This document shows, piece after piece, positions 19,101 through 28,186 of a stretch of 64,000 nt of DNA. Below the pieces are notes generated by a model. It made no database searches, was not told the origin of the DNA, and worked only from the letters and a program-made list of their open reading frames with translations. Origin of the DNA: Symmachiella macrocystis (GTDB lineage Bacteria > Planctomycetota > Planctomycetia > Planctomycetales > Planctomycetaceae). Position numbers and translations under genes: made by a program. The first letter of the stretch is position 1. Every line of letters starts with the position of its first letter. The stretch spans positions 248,001 to 312,000 of the forward strand of contig NZ_SJPP01000001.1 of assembly GCF_007860075.1 (NCBI RefSeq), written 5' to 3'.

Positions 19101-19674
19101 TGTCACCGCACAAGATGCTGCCGATCTGTTGGCCTATTTGGTGAGCCTGCGGGATGCGGAGGTTTACGCAACGCAATTCCGCGCGGTGGGTCCATTTGCA
19201 AATGATAAACCGGAGCACCGCACCACGGTTTACGGTCCCGAGAAAGAGCCGGGACAATTTGATGGCGCCGCGAAATACAAGGGGCTGGGCGAGAATACGG
19301 TGCATTGGATCGACTCAAATACACGGGCCTACAACGGTGGCGCACCGGCGATTGACCTGACGCGGCTCTCCGAGCGGGCCAAAGTTCGGCACGACTATAT
19401 TATCTACTATTTCGCCGTCGTACTGGATTCGGCGATCGCTCAACCGGCACGGTTGAATATTGGATCCAACGACGGAATTCAAGTTTGGTTAGAGGGAAAG
19501 AAGATTCACGAGTTCCCTGAACTGCGCGGCCTCAAGCCGGGGGAAGACCAGGTTGACGTGCAGTTGAAGCAGGGGAAGAACCTGATCCTGCTCAAGCTCG
19601 ACCAAGCCGGGGGAACCGCCGGATTGACGTTGTCGGTCGAGGCGCGGGGCAATGTGACGTTTGAGTTGCCGTAA
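16147..19674 (+). CDS. PVC-type haem-binding protein: beta-propeller, HEAT repeats, cytochrome c
   Basis: 1175 residues, exported (signal peptide with LTVAAAVGIAWGLATLPAVA, residues about 20-40). Domains in order: a six-bladed, glucose/sorbosone-dehydrogenase-like propeller at about 45-420 (VTEGVNYRRAQ, DHGVHSLVFGPDQKLYM); HEAT repeats at about 430-840; a class I cytochrome c domain with the haem motif C881-N-R-C884-H885 and downstream GPDLSLIGRKYER, typical of the PVC-specific haem-binding family; and a C-terminal PA14-like beta-sandwich from about 1000. Such proteins occur in large numbers in planctomycetes, often near sulfatase or sugar-degradation genes, and are thought to pass electrons from sugar oxidation. 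Substrate unknown. AAGGAG precedes the ATG at good spacing. Confidence 0.93.
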   Translation: MCSSRGHAVCSFRKNATRCALTVAAAVGIAWGLATLPAVAQQPAEETVKSFTVADGFEATLFATEPMISNPITIDVDTQGRVWVTEGVNYRRAQKNPPIDTIKVLEDTDGDGRADKMTVFTADLNCAMGVCVAGDKIYVPESPNIYVYEDADGDLKPDGPRKLFLTGFGGQNHDHGVHSLVFGPDQKLYMTQGDTGFDVTGPDGKQIKFQWGAMIRCEGDGTQLEDFAVNFRNPFELAVDSYGNVWCSDNDNDGLKSTRICWILEGGNYGWFGRPENIRNPDGSFDPIHHWRADKPGFVPYALITGFGSPCGMTFYEGSAFGPQYDGAIFHCDAGPREVRSYKPQKKTGIGYGVTAENVITSTDNYFRPDDVCVAPDGALFVSDWYDGGVGGHAYNDPTRGRIYRITPKGKKLVRREKPGPYDNDADAIVALGSPNHATTFLARQRLLESGEAAVPKLAELVAGKDARLKARALWVLDRIGGSGRDYVTKQLASDNPKFRALAVRILRRHGADYENEILNVADDDNPEVIREIALSLPNLKSQQATETLIDLFERYDGGDRYLLETLHIASRRREEEMFRRVVDLPGAGVDPRLVNLVRILRPEDATEYLATKLETTDVTPAARAALLSALETVTTPAAGKSVAGVLTAQEASADVKRLALEALMRKLSGPWSEIKKSPEVTDGLRASLGDPQLQNDALMVIAAAGLKDFGGDVVGLIDSSDKQVQIKAMSVAANLMLDAAAPAIVKYLKSEDAQIQNAALRALVALQVTDSLAGILADATLADGLKTKAVDLLLQSSSGAVMLLPLVEKKRLSPELAQRTIDGAVQHADVNVRLLYEKFVPESQRPKTLGQSFTPDDILKLTGDAQRGKSVFLRSGAASCNRCHRVRNQGADIGPDLSLIGRKYERMALLETIMNPSAGIAPEYVPHVVETKRGKVFAGFVQQRSDDAVVLKTIEGNLLRINNDDIEEDVEQKTSLMPELVLKNVTAQDAADLLAYLVSLRDAEVYATQFRAVGPFANDKPEHRTTVYGPEKEPGQFDGAAKYKGLGENTVHWIDSNTRAYNGGAPAIDLTRLSERAKVRHDYIIYYFAVVLDSAIAQPARLNIGSNDGIQVWLEGKKIHEFPELRGLKPGEDQVDVQLKQGKNLILLKLDQAGGTAGLTLSVEARGNVTFELP

Positions 19675-19677
19675 AAA

Positions 19678-19711
19678 AATCCCCCCGGCATCTTGGGATG
19701 CTGGGGGGATT
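19678..19711 (-). terminator. Intrinsic terminator between convergent genes
   Basis: A 15-pair stem (AATCCCCCCGGCATC / GATGCTGGGGGGATT, one G-U) with a TTGG loop lies between the convergent stops. On the minus strand it is followed by a run of seven T, so it should end the Gfo/Idh/MocA transcript. It may also stall transcription from the left. Confidence 0.85.
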
Positions 19712-19734
19712 GATCATTCTATTGTGATTCCGGT

Positions 19735-21090
19735 TCAGACGACTTTCGTTAAACCGGGATGCGCGATCTGGTATTCGCCGTGCTCGTTGGGCAGTGTCGG
19801 CGGGGCGGCGTCCCAGGCATAAGTCTCGGGCATCAAGCTGATCTCAGAATTGAGGGCTTGATTCCATTTGATCTCTTTCCCGGAATAAGTCGCCAAGCGG
19901 CCGATGATGGCCGTCAACGTGGAATAGGCGCCGCGTTCGGCTTCGCTGTAGGGCGTGCCGGAGCGGATGGCGGCGAACAATTGGTCGTGTTCGACTTGGT
20001 AAGGATCGCGATACTTGCCTTTGAATTTGGTGTTGTTCTCACCTTCGATGGAGTAGTCCCGGCCACCTAGATGCACAACCCCTTTGGTCCCGTGCGCGTG
20101 CTCGGTGACGTTGCCGGGACAACCCGGCATGTGCCGGCATTGGCTGTACATTCGCGTGCCGTTGTCGTACACGTATTCGACTGCGTGATGGTCGAAGATT
20201 TCGCCGTACTTTTTGTCGGTGCGAACTTGCCGTCCCCCCATGCCAGACGCGGAAACGGGATAACCCTCTCCTGTGGCGGGGTTGGCCTTCATCAGCCAGT
20301 TGCCGACGTCGAGGTTGTGGATGTGCTGCTCGACGATGTGGTCGCCGCACAACCACGTGTAGTAGTACCAGTTCCGCATTTGGTACTCCATTTCTCCGGA
20401 GCATTCTTCGCGCGTCCGACGCGGATCCCAGACGCCGCCGCCATTCCAGTAAACCCGCATGGCCACGATGTCGCCGATGGCGCCGTTATGTACGCGATCG
20501 ACCAATTCCAGATACGGCTTTTGGTGATGCCGTTGCAATCCGACACCGACGGCTAAGTTCTTTTGCTTAGCGGCTTGGGCGGCTGCCAAGACTTTGCGAA
20601 CGCCCGGTGCGTCGGTAGCGACCGGTTTTTCCATGAAGACATGCTTGTCGGCATTGACGGCCGCTTCGAAATGAATCGGACGAAATCCCGGCGGGGTGGC
20701 CAAAATCACCACATCGACGTCACTATCGAGCACCTTTTGATAGGCATCGAAACCGACGAACTTGTTCTCTTCGGCGATATCCACACGCTCGGGCGTCTTG
20801 TTCTTCTGCATTTGCCCGTTGATGTGCGTCAGACCATCTTCCAGTCGGTCGGAGAAAGCGTCAGCGATAGCCACCAATTTGATATTGCCTTCGGTGGAAA
20901 GCGCCTGCGAGGCAGCACCGCGTCCCCGTCCGCCGGCACCGATGAGTCCCACGCGAATCGTGTCGTCGCCGGCGGCAAATGCCTGCGAGGCGAAACTGAG
21001 GTTACCCAATACGCCTGCGCCGGCGGCAACGACCGACGAAGCCTTCAGAAAATCACGCCTTGTTGAGGATTCGTTAGACTTTTCGGACAT
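19735..21090 (-). CDS. Tat-exported Gfo/Idh/MocA family oxidoreductase
   Basis: 451 residues from the ATG at 21090, chosen because GGAAGG precedes it; an upstream ATG at 21114 is less likely. A twin-arginine signal (STRRDFLKASS, then a hydrophobic Ala/Gly-rich h-region) marks export in folded form with bound cofactor. The Rossmann NAD(P) motif is VGLIGAGGRGRGAAS, and the family EKPVATD segment follows (FMEKPVATDAPG). The C-terminal alpha/beta domain includes CGDHIVEQHIHNLDVGNW. Planctomycete genomes carry many such exported dehydrogenases, usually linked to sugar catabolism. The substrate is unknown. It is convergent with the large haem-binding protein, with which it may share a role in sugar oxidation; that is inference. 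Confidence 0.93.
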   Translation of the reverse strand: MSEKSNESSTRRDFLKASSVVAAGAGVLGNLSFASQAFAAGDDTIRVGLIGAGGRGRGAASQALSTEGNIKLVAIADAFSDRLEDGLTHINGQMQKNKTPERVDIAEENKFVGFDAYQKVLDSDVDVVILATPPGFRPIHFEAAVNADKHVFMEKPVATDAPGVRKVLAAAQAAKQKNLAVGVGLQRHHQKPYLELVDRVHNGAIGDIVAMRVYWNGGGVWDPRRTREECSGEMEYQMRNWYYYTWLCGDHIVEQHIHNLDVGNWLMKANPATGEGYPVSASGMGGRQVRTDKKYGEIFDHHAVEYVYDNGTRMYSQCRHMPGCPGNVTEHAHGTKGVVHLGGRDYSIEGENNTKFKGKYRDPYQVEHDQLFAAIRSGTPYSEAERGAYSTLTAIIGRLATYSGKEIKWNQALNSEISLMPETYAWDAAPPTLPNEHGEYQIAHPGLTKVV

Positions 21091-21236
21091 AATCGGCCTT
21101 CCATTTGGCATCAAAGAAATAGGGATGGACAGTTATTCTCTACGTCGGCGAGCGGCGAACTGTGTGGTTTGTCATCCGCCAAAACAGCCTAAGCAATCAC
21201 CGTATATTATCTGGTAATCACCGTCGGGCCGCAACA

Positions 21237-22388
<1,152 letters not shown>

Positions 22389-22447
22389 TCGGTTTCCAAC
22401 AGTGATGGCTAATTTCGTAAAACTGAGAGACTCGAGGTGAGATTTTG

Positions 22448-23440
22448 GTGACGTTGTTGTGTGTACTTCTGTTGTCAGCGAATCCCAACGCACCGGAAAC
22501 TTGGCATCGATACGAATTTCAACGTATCCGCATGGGTATTCCGGTCAAGATTTCATTATATGCGACCGACGATGATACCGCAAAACATGCCGCCCAAGCC
22601 GCTTTTGCGCGGTTTAAACAACTGGACCGAATTCTAAGCGATTACGACCCCGACAGCGAGTTAATGCAACTCTGCGCACGAGCGGGAAGTGACCGCGACA
22701 TTCCGGTCTCTCAAGACCTCAAGGTCGTACTGGAACATTCGTTACGCGTTTCTCGTAAAACCGACGGTGCTTTCGACGTCACCGTCGGACCGCTGGTCAA
22801 ACTGTGGCGCAAGGCGCGCCGCAAAAGGCAACTCCCCACAGCGGAAGCACTTACCGAGGCCCGTGCGGCAGTGGGATACGAATCCGTCGTTCTCGACGCC
22901 CAGAGTTCAAAAGTACGACTGATTAAACCGAATATGCGGCTTGACCTGGGGGGGATCGCTAAAGGATATACCGCTGATCAAGCGCTAGGTGAAATGAAGA
23001 AGCATGGCGTGTCCCGCGCGCTCATTGACGCCGGCGGTGATATCGTTGTCGGGGACCCGCCGCCGGGCAAAGATGGGTGGCGCATCGGCATGGCTCCGCT
23101 ACAAAAACGAGACGGTCCGCCCAGCCGATTTGTGACACTCAAAAACGCGGGCATCGCCACATCGGGGGATGCGTGGCAGTTTGTGGAAATCGACGGCCAA
23201 CGTTATTCACACATCATCGACCGCCAAACCGGTTACGGCCTCACCGAGCGGAGCAGCGTAACGGTGATCGCCGCCGACGGGATTACCTCCGATGCCTTGG
23301 CCTCAGCGGTGAGCGTGTTGGGTGTCGAGCGAGGGTTGGCATTGATTGAGAAAACCTGCGGGACTTCGGCGCTCATTGTTACGCTCGAAGAGGACCAACC
23401 GGTCGTGCATGCCTCGAAGGCATTTCCAGCGGACGAATAA
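22448..23440 (+). CDS. apbE: FAD:protein FMN transferase (ApbE)
   Basis: 330 residues. The enzyme attaches FMN covalently to threonine of extracytoplasmic flavoproteins such as NqrB/C and RnfG. I chose the GTG at 22448 because GAGGTGA lies about seven bases upstream; the TTG just before it is an alternative. A short hydrophobic N-terminus ([10 protein letters not shown]) acts as signal. Family motifs: [45 protein letters not shown] and the metal/FAD segment [10 protein letters not shown], followed by [21 protein letters not shown]. All are present. It is divergent from the SUMF1-like gene. No nqr or rnf genes are in the window. Confidence 0.94.
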   Translation: MTLLCVLLLSANPNAPETWHRYEFQRIRMGIPVKISLYATDDDTAKHAAQAAFARFKQLDRILSDYDPDSELMQLCARAGSDRDIPVSQDLKVVLEHSLRVSRKTDGAFDVTVGPLVKLWRKARRKRQLPTAEALTEARAAVGYESVVLDAQSSKVRLIKPNMRLDLGGIAKGYTADQALGEMKKHGVSRALIDAGGDIVVGDPPPGKDGWRIGMAPLQKRDGPPSRFVTLKNAGIATSGDAWQFVEIDGQRYSHIIDRQTGYGLTERSSVTVIAADGITSDALASAVSVLGVERGLALIEKTCGTSALIVTLEEDQPVVHASKAFPADE

Positions 23441-23449
23441 CGCGGGTGA

Positions 23450-23566
23450 CCCAGATAGATTCTATCTGGGCCGACGAAGTCGGTGGGAGAGTTTTCGGAA
23501 TTGCGAGAGAGTACAAGGTAGTGGCTCCGGCGGCTGCGCCGCCCCGAAAGAATCTTTCGGGGCCAC
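23450..23566. repeat. Cluster of palindromes between convergent genes
   Basis: Four hairpins in 117 bases: CCCAGATAGA / TCTATCTGGG (23450-23470), CCGAC-GAA-GTCGG (23471-23483), GGCGGC-TGC-GCCGCC (23529-23543) and CCCCGAAAG-AAT-CTTTCGGGG (23542-23562). The last two are enclosed by GTGGC (23521-23525) and GCCAC (23562-23566), so they could fold into a branched structure. It looks like a planctomycete interspersed repeat and may also terminate both transcripts, although there is no T-run. Confidence 0.65.
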
Positions 23567-23584
23567 CCCCTATGACTTGTGCGT

Positions 23585-26500
23585 TTAGCGTTTCTCGATT
23601 CGTGATAGCGCGTGTTTGGCGGATTGGTTGACGGCTTTGTTGTTGGCGATGGTGAGTTTCTCGATCAACGCGACCGCTTCGGGCGTGCCGATTTGCACTA
23701 GCAAGGAGATCGCGCGTTGAACGGTGGGTAAGGTTTCCATCCTTGGTTTTTTGGCGACCATGAGCCGCTTCAAGCGTTTGCGGCGGTTTGCTTCCTCATC
23801 GGACAGGTCCAGGCCGACGCGACTCATGTCGACGACGTCCTCAACGGCCCGCAGTTTTTTGCCAAATAGTTTCACTGTAGCTTGCGGCTGTTTCGACAAG
23901 GCCCAGATGGCGCGATACGCCGCGGGGCTGTCTTCGCCGCTTAGATCTTTCCAAAGTTCATCGACGGATTTGTCGAGTGGAAGCTCGGCCGGTTCCAGGT
24001 CCCACAGATAGCAAACGCCGTCGCCACTGCTGATTAATGTTTCCCCATTGCCGCCGAATCCCCGGGCTTTGGTGCTGTCTTGATGTCGACCCCGCTCCCA
24101 GACGATTTGCCCGGTGAGCGGATCGTATAACCGCACCTGTCCCTTTCGATCCCCGGTGGCATACCACTGCCCATCGGGTGAGAACCCCGTGCCACCTTGG
24201 CTAAAGGATGCCTCATTGTCAATTTCCGAAATCAAACTCAGGTCATCCGCATCCCAGATGCGTACGAGGCTGTCCAAATGCAAAGTCGCCAGCAGATTAC
24301 TTTGCGGTGAATAACGGACCGAATGCATCCGTATATCGCCTTCAAGTTTAGGGTCTTTTAACTGGCCGATGTTGAAGTCGCGGAGCTTCTCTCCAGTTTC
24401 AGTGCTCCAAAAACGGACCATTTTATCCCAGCCGGCTGTGACTAATGTGCGGTTGTCGGGGCTGAATGAGAGTCCGTGGATTTCTTGGTGCGGGAGCTTG
24501 GCTAACTGCTCGCCAGTCGTCAGATTCCAAATGTAACCTGTGTCCTGACGGAAGACCGCAGCCGCTAATAATTGCCCGTCGGGTGAATAGCAAAGGTCGG
24601 TGAAGTCTGAATGAGTATCGTGGCCTTTGGGCCAATCCCAGCGGTGAACGACTTCACTCGCCGCCAGGTCCCACACGGTGGTCTGCACCTGATCGCCCGC
24701 GACTCCCGCCCCCGCTAATTGCCGACTATCGGGAGAGAAGGTCAATAGCGAAAAGTATGTCCCCGGGATTTTCAGTTGCTGCCGCTCGCCACCACCGGGC
24801 AGATCGAGCACGTGCACCGTTCCCTCGCCGTCGCAAAAGGCCACCGCTGTTCCGTCGGGTGACGCAGCCGAGGCCCCTCCCGCGCGAAGGGCGCCGGGCA
24901 AGGTCAATTGTTTTTGTGTGGCGACATCCCAACGGTAAATCTCACCACCCCAGCCGGAGGAAAACAGCGTCTTGCTGTCGGCTGTGAAGGCGACCGCCCA
25001 CGGTTTCCAACCATGTTCGATCAGCTTGCCGAAGCGTTTTCCGTCAGCTGCCCGGAGCAAGTGAATGTCGTGATCGGATCCAATCGGCGCGCAGACAGCG
25101 ATCGTCTCGGCGTCCGGGCTGAAGGCGACAGCGCTAGTATAACTTTCCGCCTTATTTTTCAATTCGATTTTGTAGTCCCATAGTTTTTCGCCGGTGGCGA
25201 CTTCATACAGGCGAACCGCGCTGTCCCGTTCGGTGGCGACGATTTGTTTGCTGTCGGGCGAAAACGCCAAACGGACGAGCAGCGAGGTGACGGGAATCCG
25301 CCGGAGTTCTTTGCCAGTCTTAGCCTCGTGTAGTCGGATTTCTTTGGGGGATTCGCTGTTCACCACGGCTAAGACCGTGCCATCGGGCGAAAACCGGCCG
25401 TAGCTAAAGTCACCGCCAGCGTGCAAGCGGTCCCGATTCATGTCTTGGGGTTTGATGAGATTTTCAGGATTATTGGCGATATCATACAGGACTTGTCCAG
25501 CATTGTTGCTCACTGCCAGTCTCGATTTATTGCCGTAGGCAAACATTTGACCGTCGCGTGTCATGTCAATGGAAAGGGAACTGTAATGTCCTAACGGACG
25601 TCGCGGCTCTGGCTGCTCGTCTTTCAGGATAATCACTTCATGGTCACCGGTAGCGACATTCCAGGCGACGATTTCGTTCCAACGGCCGGGCGTATAAAAT
25701 GTTTGACTGTCCGCCGCAAAGACGATTGCGCGATTACCGTACGCGGCGTGTGGCAGACGGTATCCGAAATCTTGCGTATTTCCTCGCCAGCGTTCCTTGC
25801 CCGTGACCGCATCCCAGACGATAAATTCTTCGTCCATGCTGACAACGGTTTTTTCATCAGGGGAAAGCGCCATATCGACGACACTGGAAGGATGTCGGAA
25901 GCGGATCGTTCCCATTCTGAGCAGGGCCGCGTCGGGCAGTGGGTCCCCGAGCGCATCGGTCGTTGGGCGTTTCGTCTCGGCTGTGGGTTTGGCGTTGTCC
26001 GTTGAATCGGCGGCGGGTGGGGCGTTTTCTTCCGCTGTGACGATACGGGTGACTGGTTGAATGATCGCCGTTGCCATTAATAGTGCCATGGTTGCCAAAA
26101 TCGTGCTCAATGCTCCGCGGCGGGTAAGCGGCGTGTGCGCGCGGGACGGGTCGAGCATCGAAGCGACGCGTTCTACTAATTGGCATTGTCCAGCCATGCA
26201 AACCGCCTCCGGCATACGCGGAATGCGATAGGCGGCGGCAATGTCGACCAGTTCAGTGGCATAGTCGATGACGCGCTGGCCGGCATTGACGACGGTGTCG
26301 TCGCAGGCGCGCTCGCATTCACTCCGCAGACGGTGCAAACCGTACCAAGCGAGTGGATTGAACCAATACACCGCGCAAGCGACACGGGCCACCAGTTGTG
26401 CCGGACAATCCCACCGCTGAATGTGGGCCAGCTCATGCAACAGCACGACCCGCCGCCGCTGCAGATTCCACTGCGCACAACTCGACGGCAGCAAGACCAC

Positions 26501-27190
26501 GGGCCGAAAAATGCCCCAGGTCATAGGAATCGTGTCGTCATTGGCGATGAATAACCGAATCGGACGTTTTAAGCCCAATTGATTTGCACAGTCCTGCAAT
26601 TCGCGCTGCCAATCAGAATCATTGGCGATGACAGCGGCCGACAAGATCCGTTCATGGCGGACCGCACCTAGTAGAAGGGGGAAAACCGCCAATACGCAGC
26701 CGATCGACCAGATCATCAGCCCCCACTTGGCGGCGGAATTCGATTTTGGAGCGACGCCGATTGCCGCGACATCTTGATTGCGCGACGCATGCTGTGCGAG
26801 GACCTGCGCAACATGGGGTTGATCGAGGTCCGACGGGTGTGGCGAGGGTAATATCTCGTCGGTGTCAGAATCTGTGGGTGCCATTGTCGAGAATTTTAGT
26901 TCGCTCAAATCCGTGGGACCCTGCGGACTATCGTTGGCCACGGTGACATCGATCGGCGCGATTGCGGGATCAGTTGCCGGGTGCAGGATCGGCAGCTGGA
27001 ATCGTGGGATGATGAGCGACAGCAGGGGAAGGCACACCGCTGCAGCGAATGCCAAACACCAAATGCGATGCCGCAGGGCGGAAGTCTGCCGTCGCAATAA
27101 CAACGCCGCCAATGCAGCAGCGAGAAACAGTAGGCTCGACTTGAGGGTGAACTCTAAAACCAATGCCAACGTCGTGGAATTGAGCAGCAT
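23585..27190 (-). CDS. BlaR1/MecR1-type M56 peptidase fused to WD40 repeats
   Basis: 1201 residues. N-terminal transmembrane helices (LVLEFTLKSSLLFLAAALAA and the next) lead to an M56 metallopeptidase domain with H252-E-L-A-H256 in LLHELAHIQRWD and the partner acidic region SECERACDDTVV. A final transmembrane helix lies near residues 358-380. In classical BlaR1 the part beyond this helix is a penicillin-binding sensor. Here it is replaced by a Thr/Ala-rich linker and about a dozen WD40-like repeats (LAFSPDSKQIVA, VAFSPDAETIAV, LCYSPDGQLLAA, GLSFSPDNRTLVTAGWD), then a helical tail. It starts 1 base after the stop of the BlaI-like gene. The likely role is signal-dependent inactivation of BlaI; the signal is unknown and not obviously a beta-lactam. 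Confidence 0.9.
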   Translation of the reverse strand: MLLNSTTLALVLEFTLKSSLLFLAAALAALLLRRQTSALRHRIWCLAFAAAVCLPLLSLIIPRFQLPILHPATDPAIAPIDVTVANDSPQGPTDLSELKFSTMAPTDSDTDEILPSPHPSDLDQPHVAQVLAQHASRNQDVAAIGVAPKSNSAAKWGLMIWSIGCVLAVFPLLLGAVRHERILSAAVIANDSDWQRELQDCANQLGLKRPIRLFIANDDTIPMTWGIFRPVVLLPSSCAQWNLQRRRVVLLHELAHIQRWDCPAQLVARVACAVYWFNPLAWYGLHRLRSECERACDDTVVNAGQRVIDYATELVDIAAAYRIPRMPEAVCMAGQCQLVERVASMLDPSRAHTPLTRRGALSTILATMALLMATAIIQPVTRIVTAEENAPPAADSTDNAKPTAETKRPTTDALGDPLPDAALLRMGTIRFRHPSSVVDMALSPDEKTVVSMDEEFIVWDAVTGKERWRGNTQDFGYRLPHAAYGNRAIVFAADSQTFYTPGRWNEIVAWNVATGDHEVIILKDEQPEPRRPLGHYSSLSIDMTRDGQMFAYGNKSRLAVSNNAGQVLYDIANNPENLIKPQDMNRDRLHAGGDFSYGRFSPDGTVLAVVNSESPKEIRLHEAKTGKELRRIPVTSLLVRLAFSPDSKQIVATERDSAVRLYEVATGEKLWDYKIELKNKAESYTSAVAFSPDAETIAVCAPIGSDHDIHLLRAADGKRFGKLIEHGWKPWAVAFTADSKTLFSSGWGGEIYRWDVATQKQLTLPGALRAGGASAASPDGTAVAFCDGEGTVHVLDLPGGGERQQLKIPGTYFSLLTFSPDSRQLAGAGVAGDQVQTTVWDLAASEVVHRWDWPKGHDTHSDFTDLCYSPDGQLLAAAVFRQDTGYIWNLTTGEQLAKLPHQEIHGLSFSPDNRTLVTAGWDKMVRFWSTETGEKLRDFNIGQLKDPKLEGDIRMHSVRYSPQSNLLATLHLDSLVRIWDADDLSLISEIDNEASFSQGGTGFSPDGQWYATGDRKGQVRLYDPLTGQIVWERGRHQDSTKARGFGGNGETLISSGDGVCYLWDLEPAELPLDKSVDELWKDLSGEDSPAAYRAIWALSKQPQATVKLFGKKLRAVEDVVDMSRVGLDLSDEEANRRKRLKRLMVAKKPRMETLPTVQRAISLLVQIGTPEAVALIEKLTIANNKAVNQSAKHALSRIEKR

Positions 27191-27191
27191 G

Positions 27192-27584
27192 TTATTTCCC
27201 CTTGTTGCGCGCGTTATCGATCATTTCCCGCAGTTGGTCGAAATCCTCATCGGACATGTTCGCCGACGAAACATCAAGAATGGTGTTCACCGCATCGGTG
27301 GCCGTTCCAGAAAAGAAGGTCGTGAGCAAATGCTTGACCGCCGACCGGCTGGCGGTTTGTTTGGATGTGGTCGGCCGATAGATGTATTTGGTCCCGTCGC
27401 GGCGGTGAACCAACAGCCCCTTTTCCTCCAAGACGTTGATCATCTTACGGATCGCCGAATAGCTGGGCGGATCGGGAATTTCCGCCAAGACCTCTTGGAC
27501 GGAGGCTTCTCGCAACCGAAATATGGCATCCATAATTTGCCGCTCACGGTGTCCGAGCGGTTGATTGGCCGGTTTCTTCTTCAT
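27192..27584 (-). CDS. BlaI/MecI/CopY-type repressor
   Basis: 130 residues. The N-terminal winged helix (LGHRERQIMDAIFRLREASV, YSAIRKMINVLEEKGLLVHR, GTKYIYRP) is typical of BlaI. The C-terminal helices (KHLLTTFFSGTATDAV, DEDFDQLREMIDNARNKGK) form the dimerisation part that BlaR1-type signalling normally destroys. It is the first gene of a two-gene operon with the M56-WD40 protein and very likely represses it. A candidate operator lies just upstream at 27616-27649. Many planctomycetes have several such BlaI-M56 pairs. Confidence 0.93.
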   Translation of the reverse strand: MKKKPANQPLGHRERQIMDAIFRLREASVQEVLAEIPDPPSYSAIRKMINVLEEKGLLVHRRDGTKYIYRPTTSKQTASRSAVKHLLTTFFSGTATDAVNTILDVSSANMSDEDFDQLREMIDNARNKGK

Positions 27585-27615
27585 GTGCAGCGATGCTCCT
27601 CAACCCTTCAATAAA

Positions 27616-27649
27616 TGCTACCACAGTAGCACATGCGATTGTAGTAGCA
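27616..27649. promoter_or_regulatory. Candidate BlaI operator
   Basis: TGCTAC-CACA-GTAGCA (27616-27631) is an inverted repeat, and a second TGTAGTAGCA half site follows at 27640-27649, both 30-65 bases before the BlaI start. BlaI/MecI sites are TACA/TGTA-containing dyads with GTAGT-like arms, which these resemble. Autoregulation is inferred from position and symmetry. Confidence 0.6.
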
Positions 27650-27709
27650 CTCCCTGCCGTCGTCAATCGACATCGACTGAAAACGTCGCACGTAGTCTCC
27701 CGCGATGCA

Positions 27710-28177
27710 TCACTCGTCGCTGAAGCGTTCGAAGATCGTGGCTTGCTCGGCGGTCAAACGTTTTGGGCGGCTGGTAGCTGAATCGACGAATAGGCCGCGC
27801 TGACGGCCGGTGGCGCGGGTTTCGCCTTGCTCGTCGGCGAAGCTGAACTCTAGCCAGACGGAGACTTTGGCGAGTCCAGTGACCCACACGTGCCCGCGAA
27901 CGGCTTCGCCCAAAAAAAATGGCTTTTTGTAGCTGACTTGCGTCTCGACCAAGATCGGATGAAAGCCTTGCTCGGCGATTCGGTCGAGCGGCATGCCCAT
28001 CGCCTTGAGCAATTGCAGCCGTCCGATTTCCATCCACTCGATATAGACGATGTTGCTGACGTGCTGCGCGAAATCGATTTGGTAGGAATAGATTTCGAGG
28101 TCGAAGGCCAATTTGGACATGAGACTGCTCGTCTGGGGATGTGAATGGGTGACGGCAGCCATTGAAACGTTTCGCAA
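27710..28177 (-). CDS. Hotdog-fold acyl-CoA thioesterase (YbgC/FadM-like)
   Basis: Up to 155 residues; ATGs at 28177, 28162 and 28120 are all possible and none has a strong Shine-Dalgarno. The hotdog domain starts at about residue 24 (LAFDLEIYSYQIDFAQHVSN), with the family Asp and the H-V-N/S turn, then IVYIEWMEIGRLQLLKAMG. Further on are VETQVSYKKPFFLGEAVRG and ARATGRQRGLFVD. Single-domain 4HBT proteins of this kind hydrolyse acyl-CoA thioesters; the natural substrate is unknown. The neighbouring kinase gene on the same strand ends only 10 bases upstream of the first ATG, so the two may be co-transcribed. Confidence 0.85.
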   Translation of the reverse strand: MRNVSMAAVTHSHPQTSSLMSKLAFDLEIYSYQIDFAQHVSNIVYIEWMEIGRLQLLKAMGMPLDRIAEQGFHPILVETQVSYKKPFFLGEAVRGHVWVTGLAKVSVWLEFSFADEQGETRATGRQRGLFVDSATSRPKRLTAEQATIFERFSDE

Positions 28178-28186
28178 CCGTCGACG

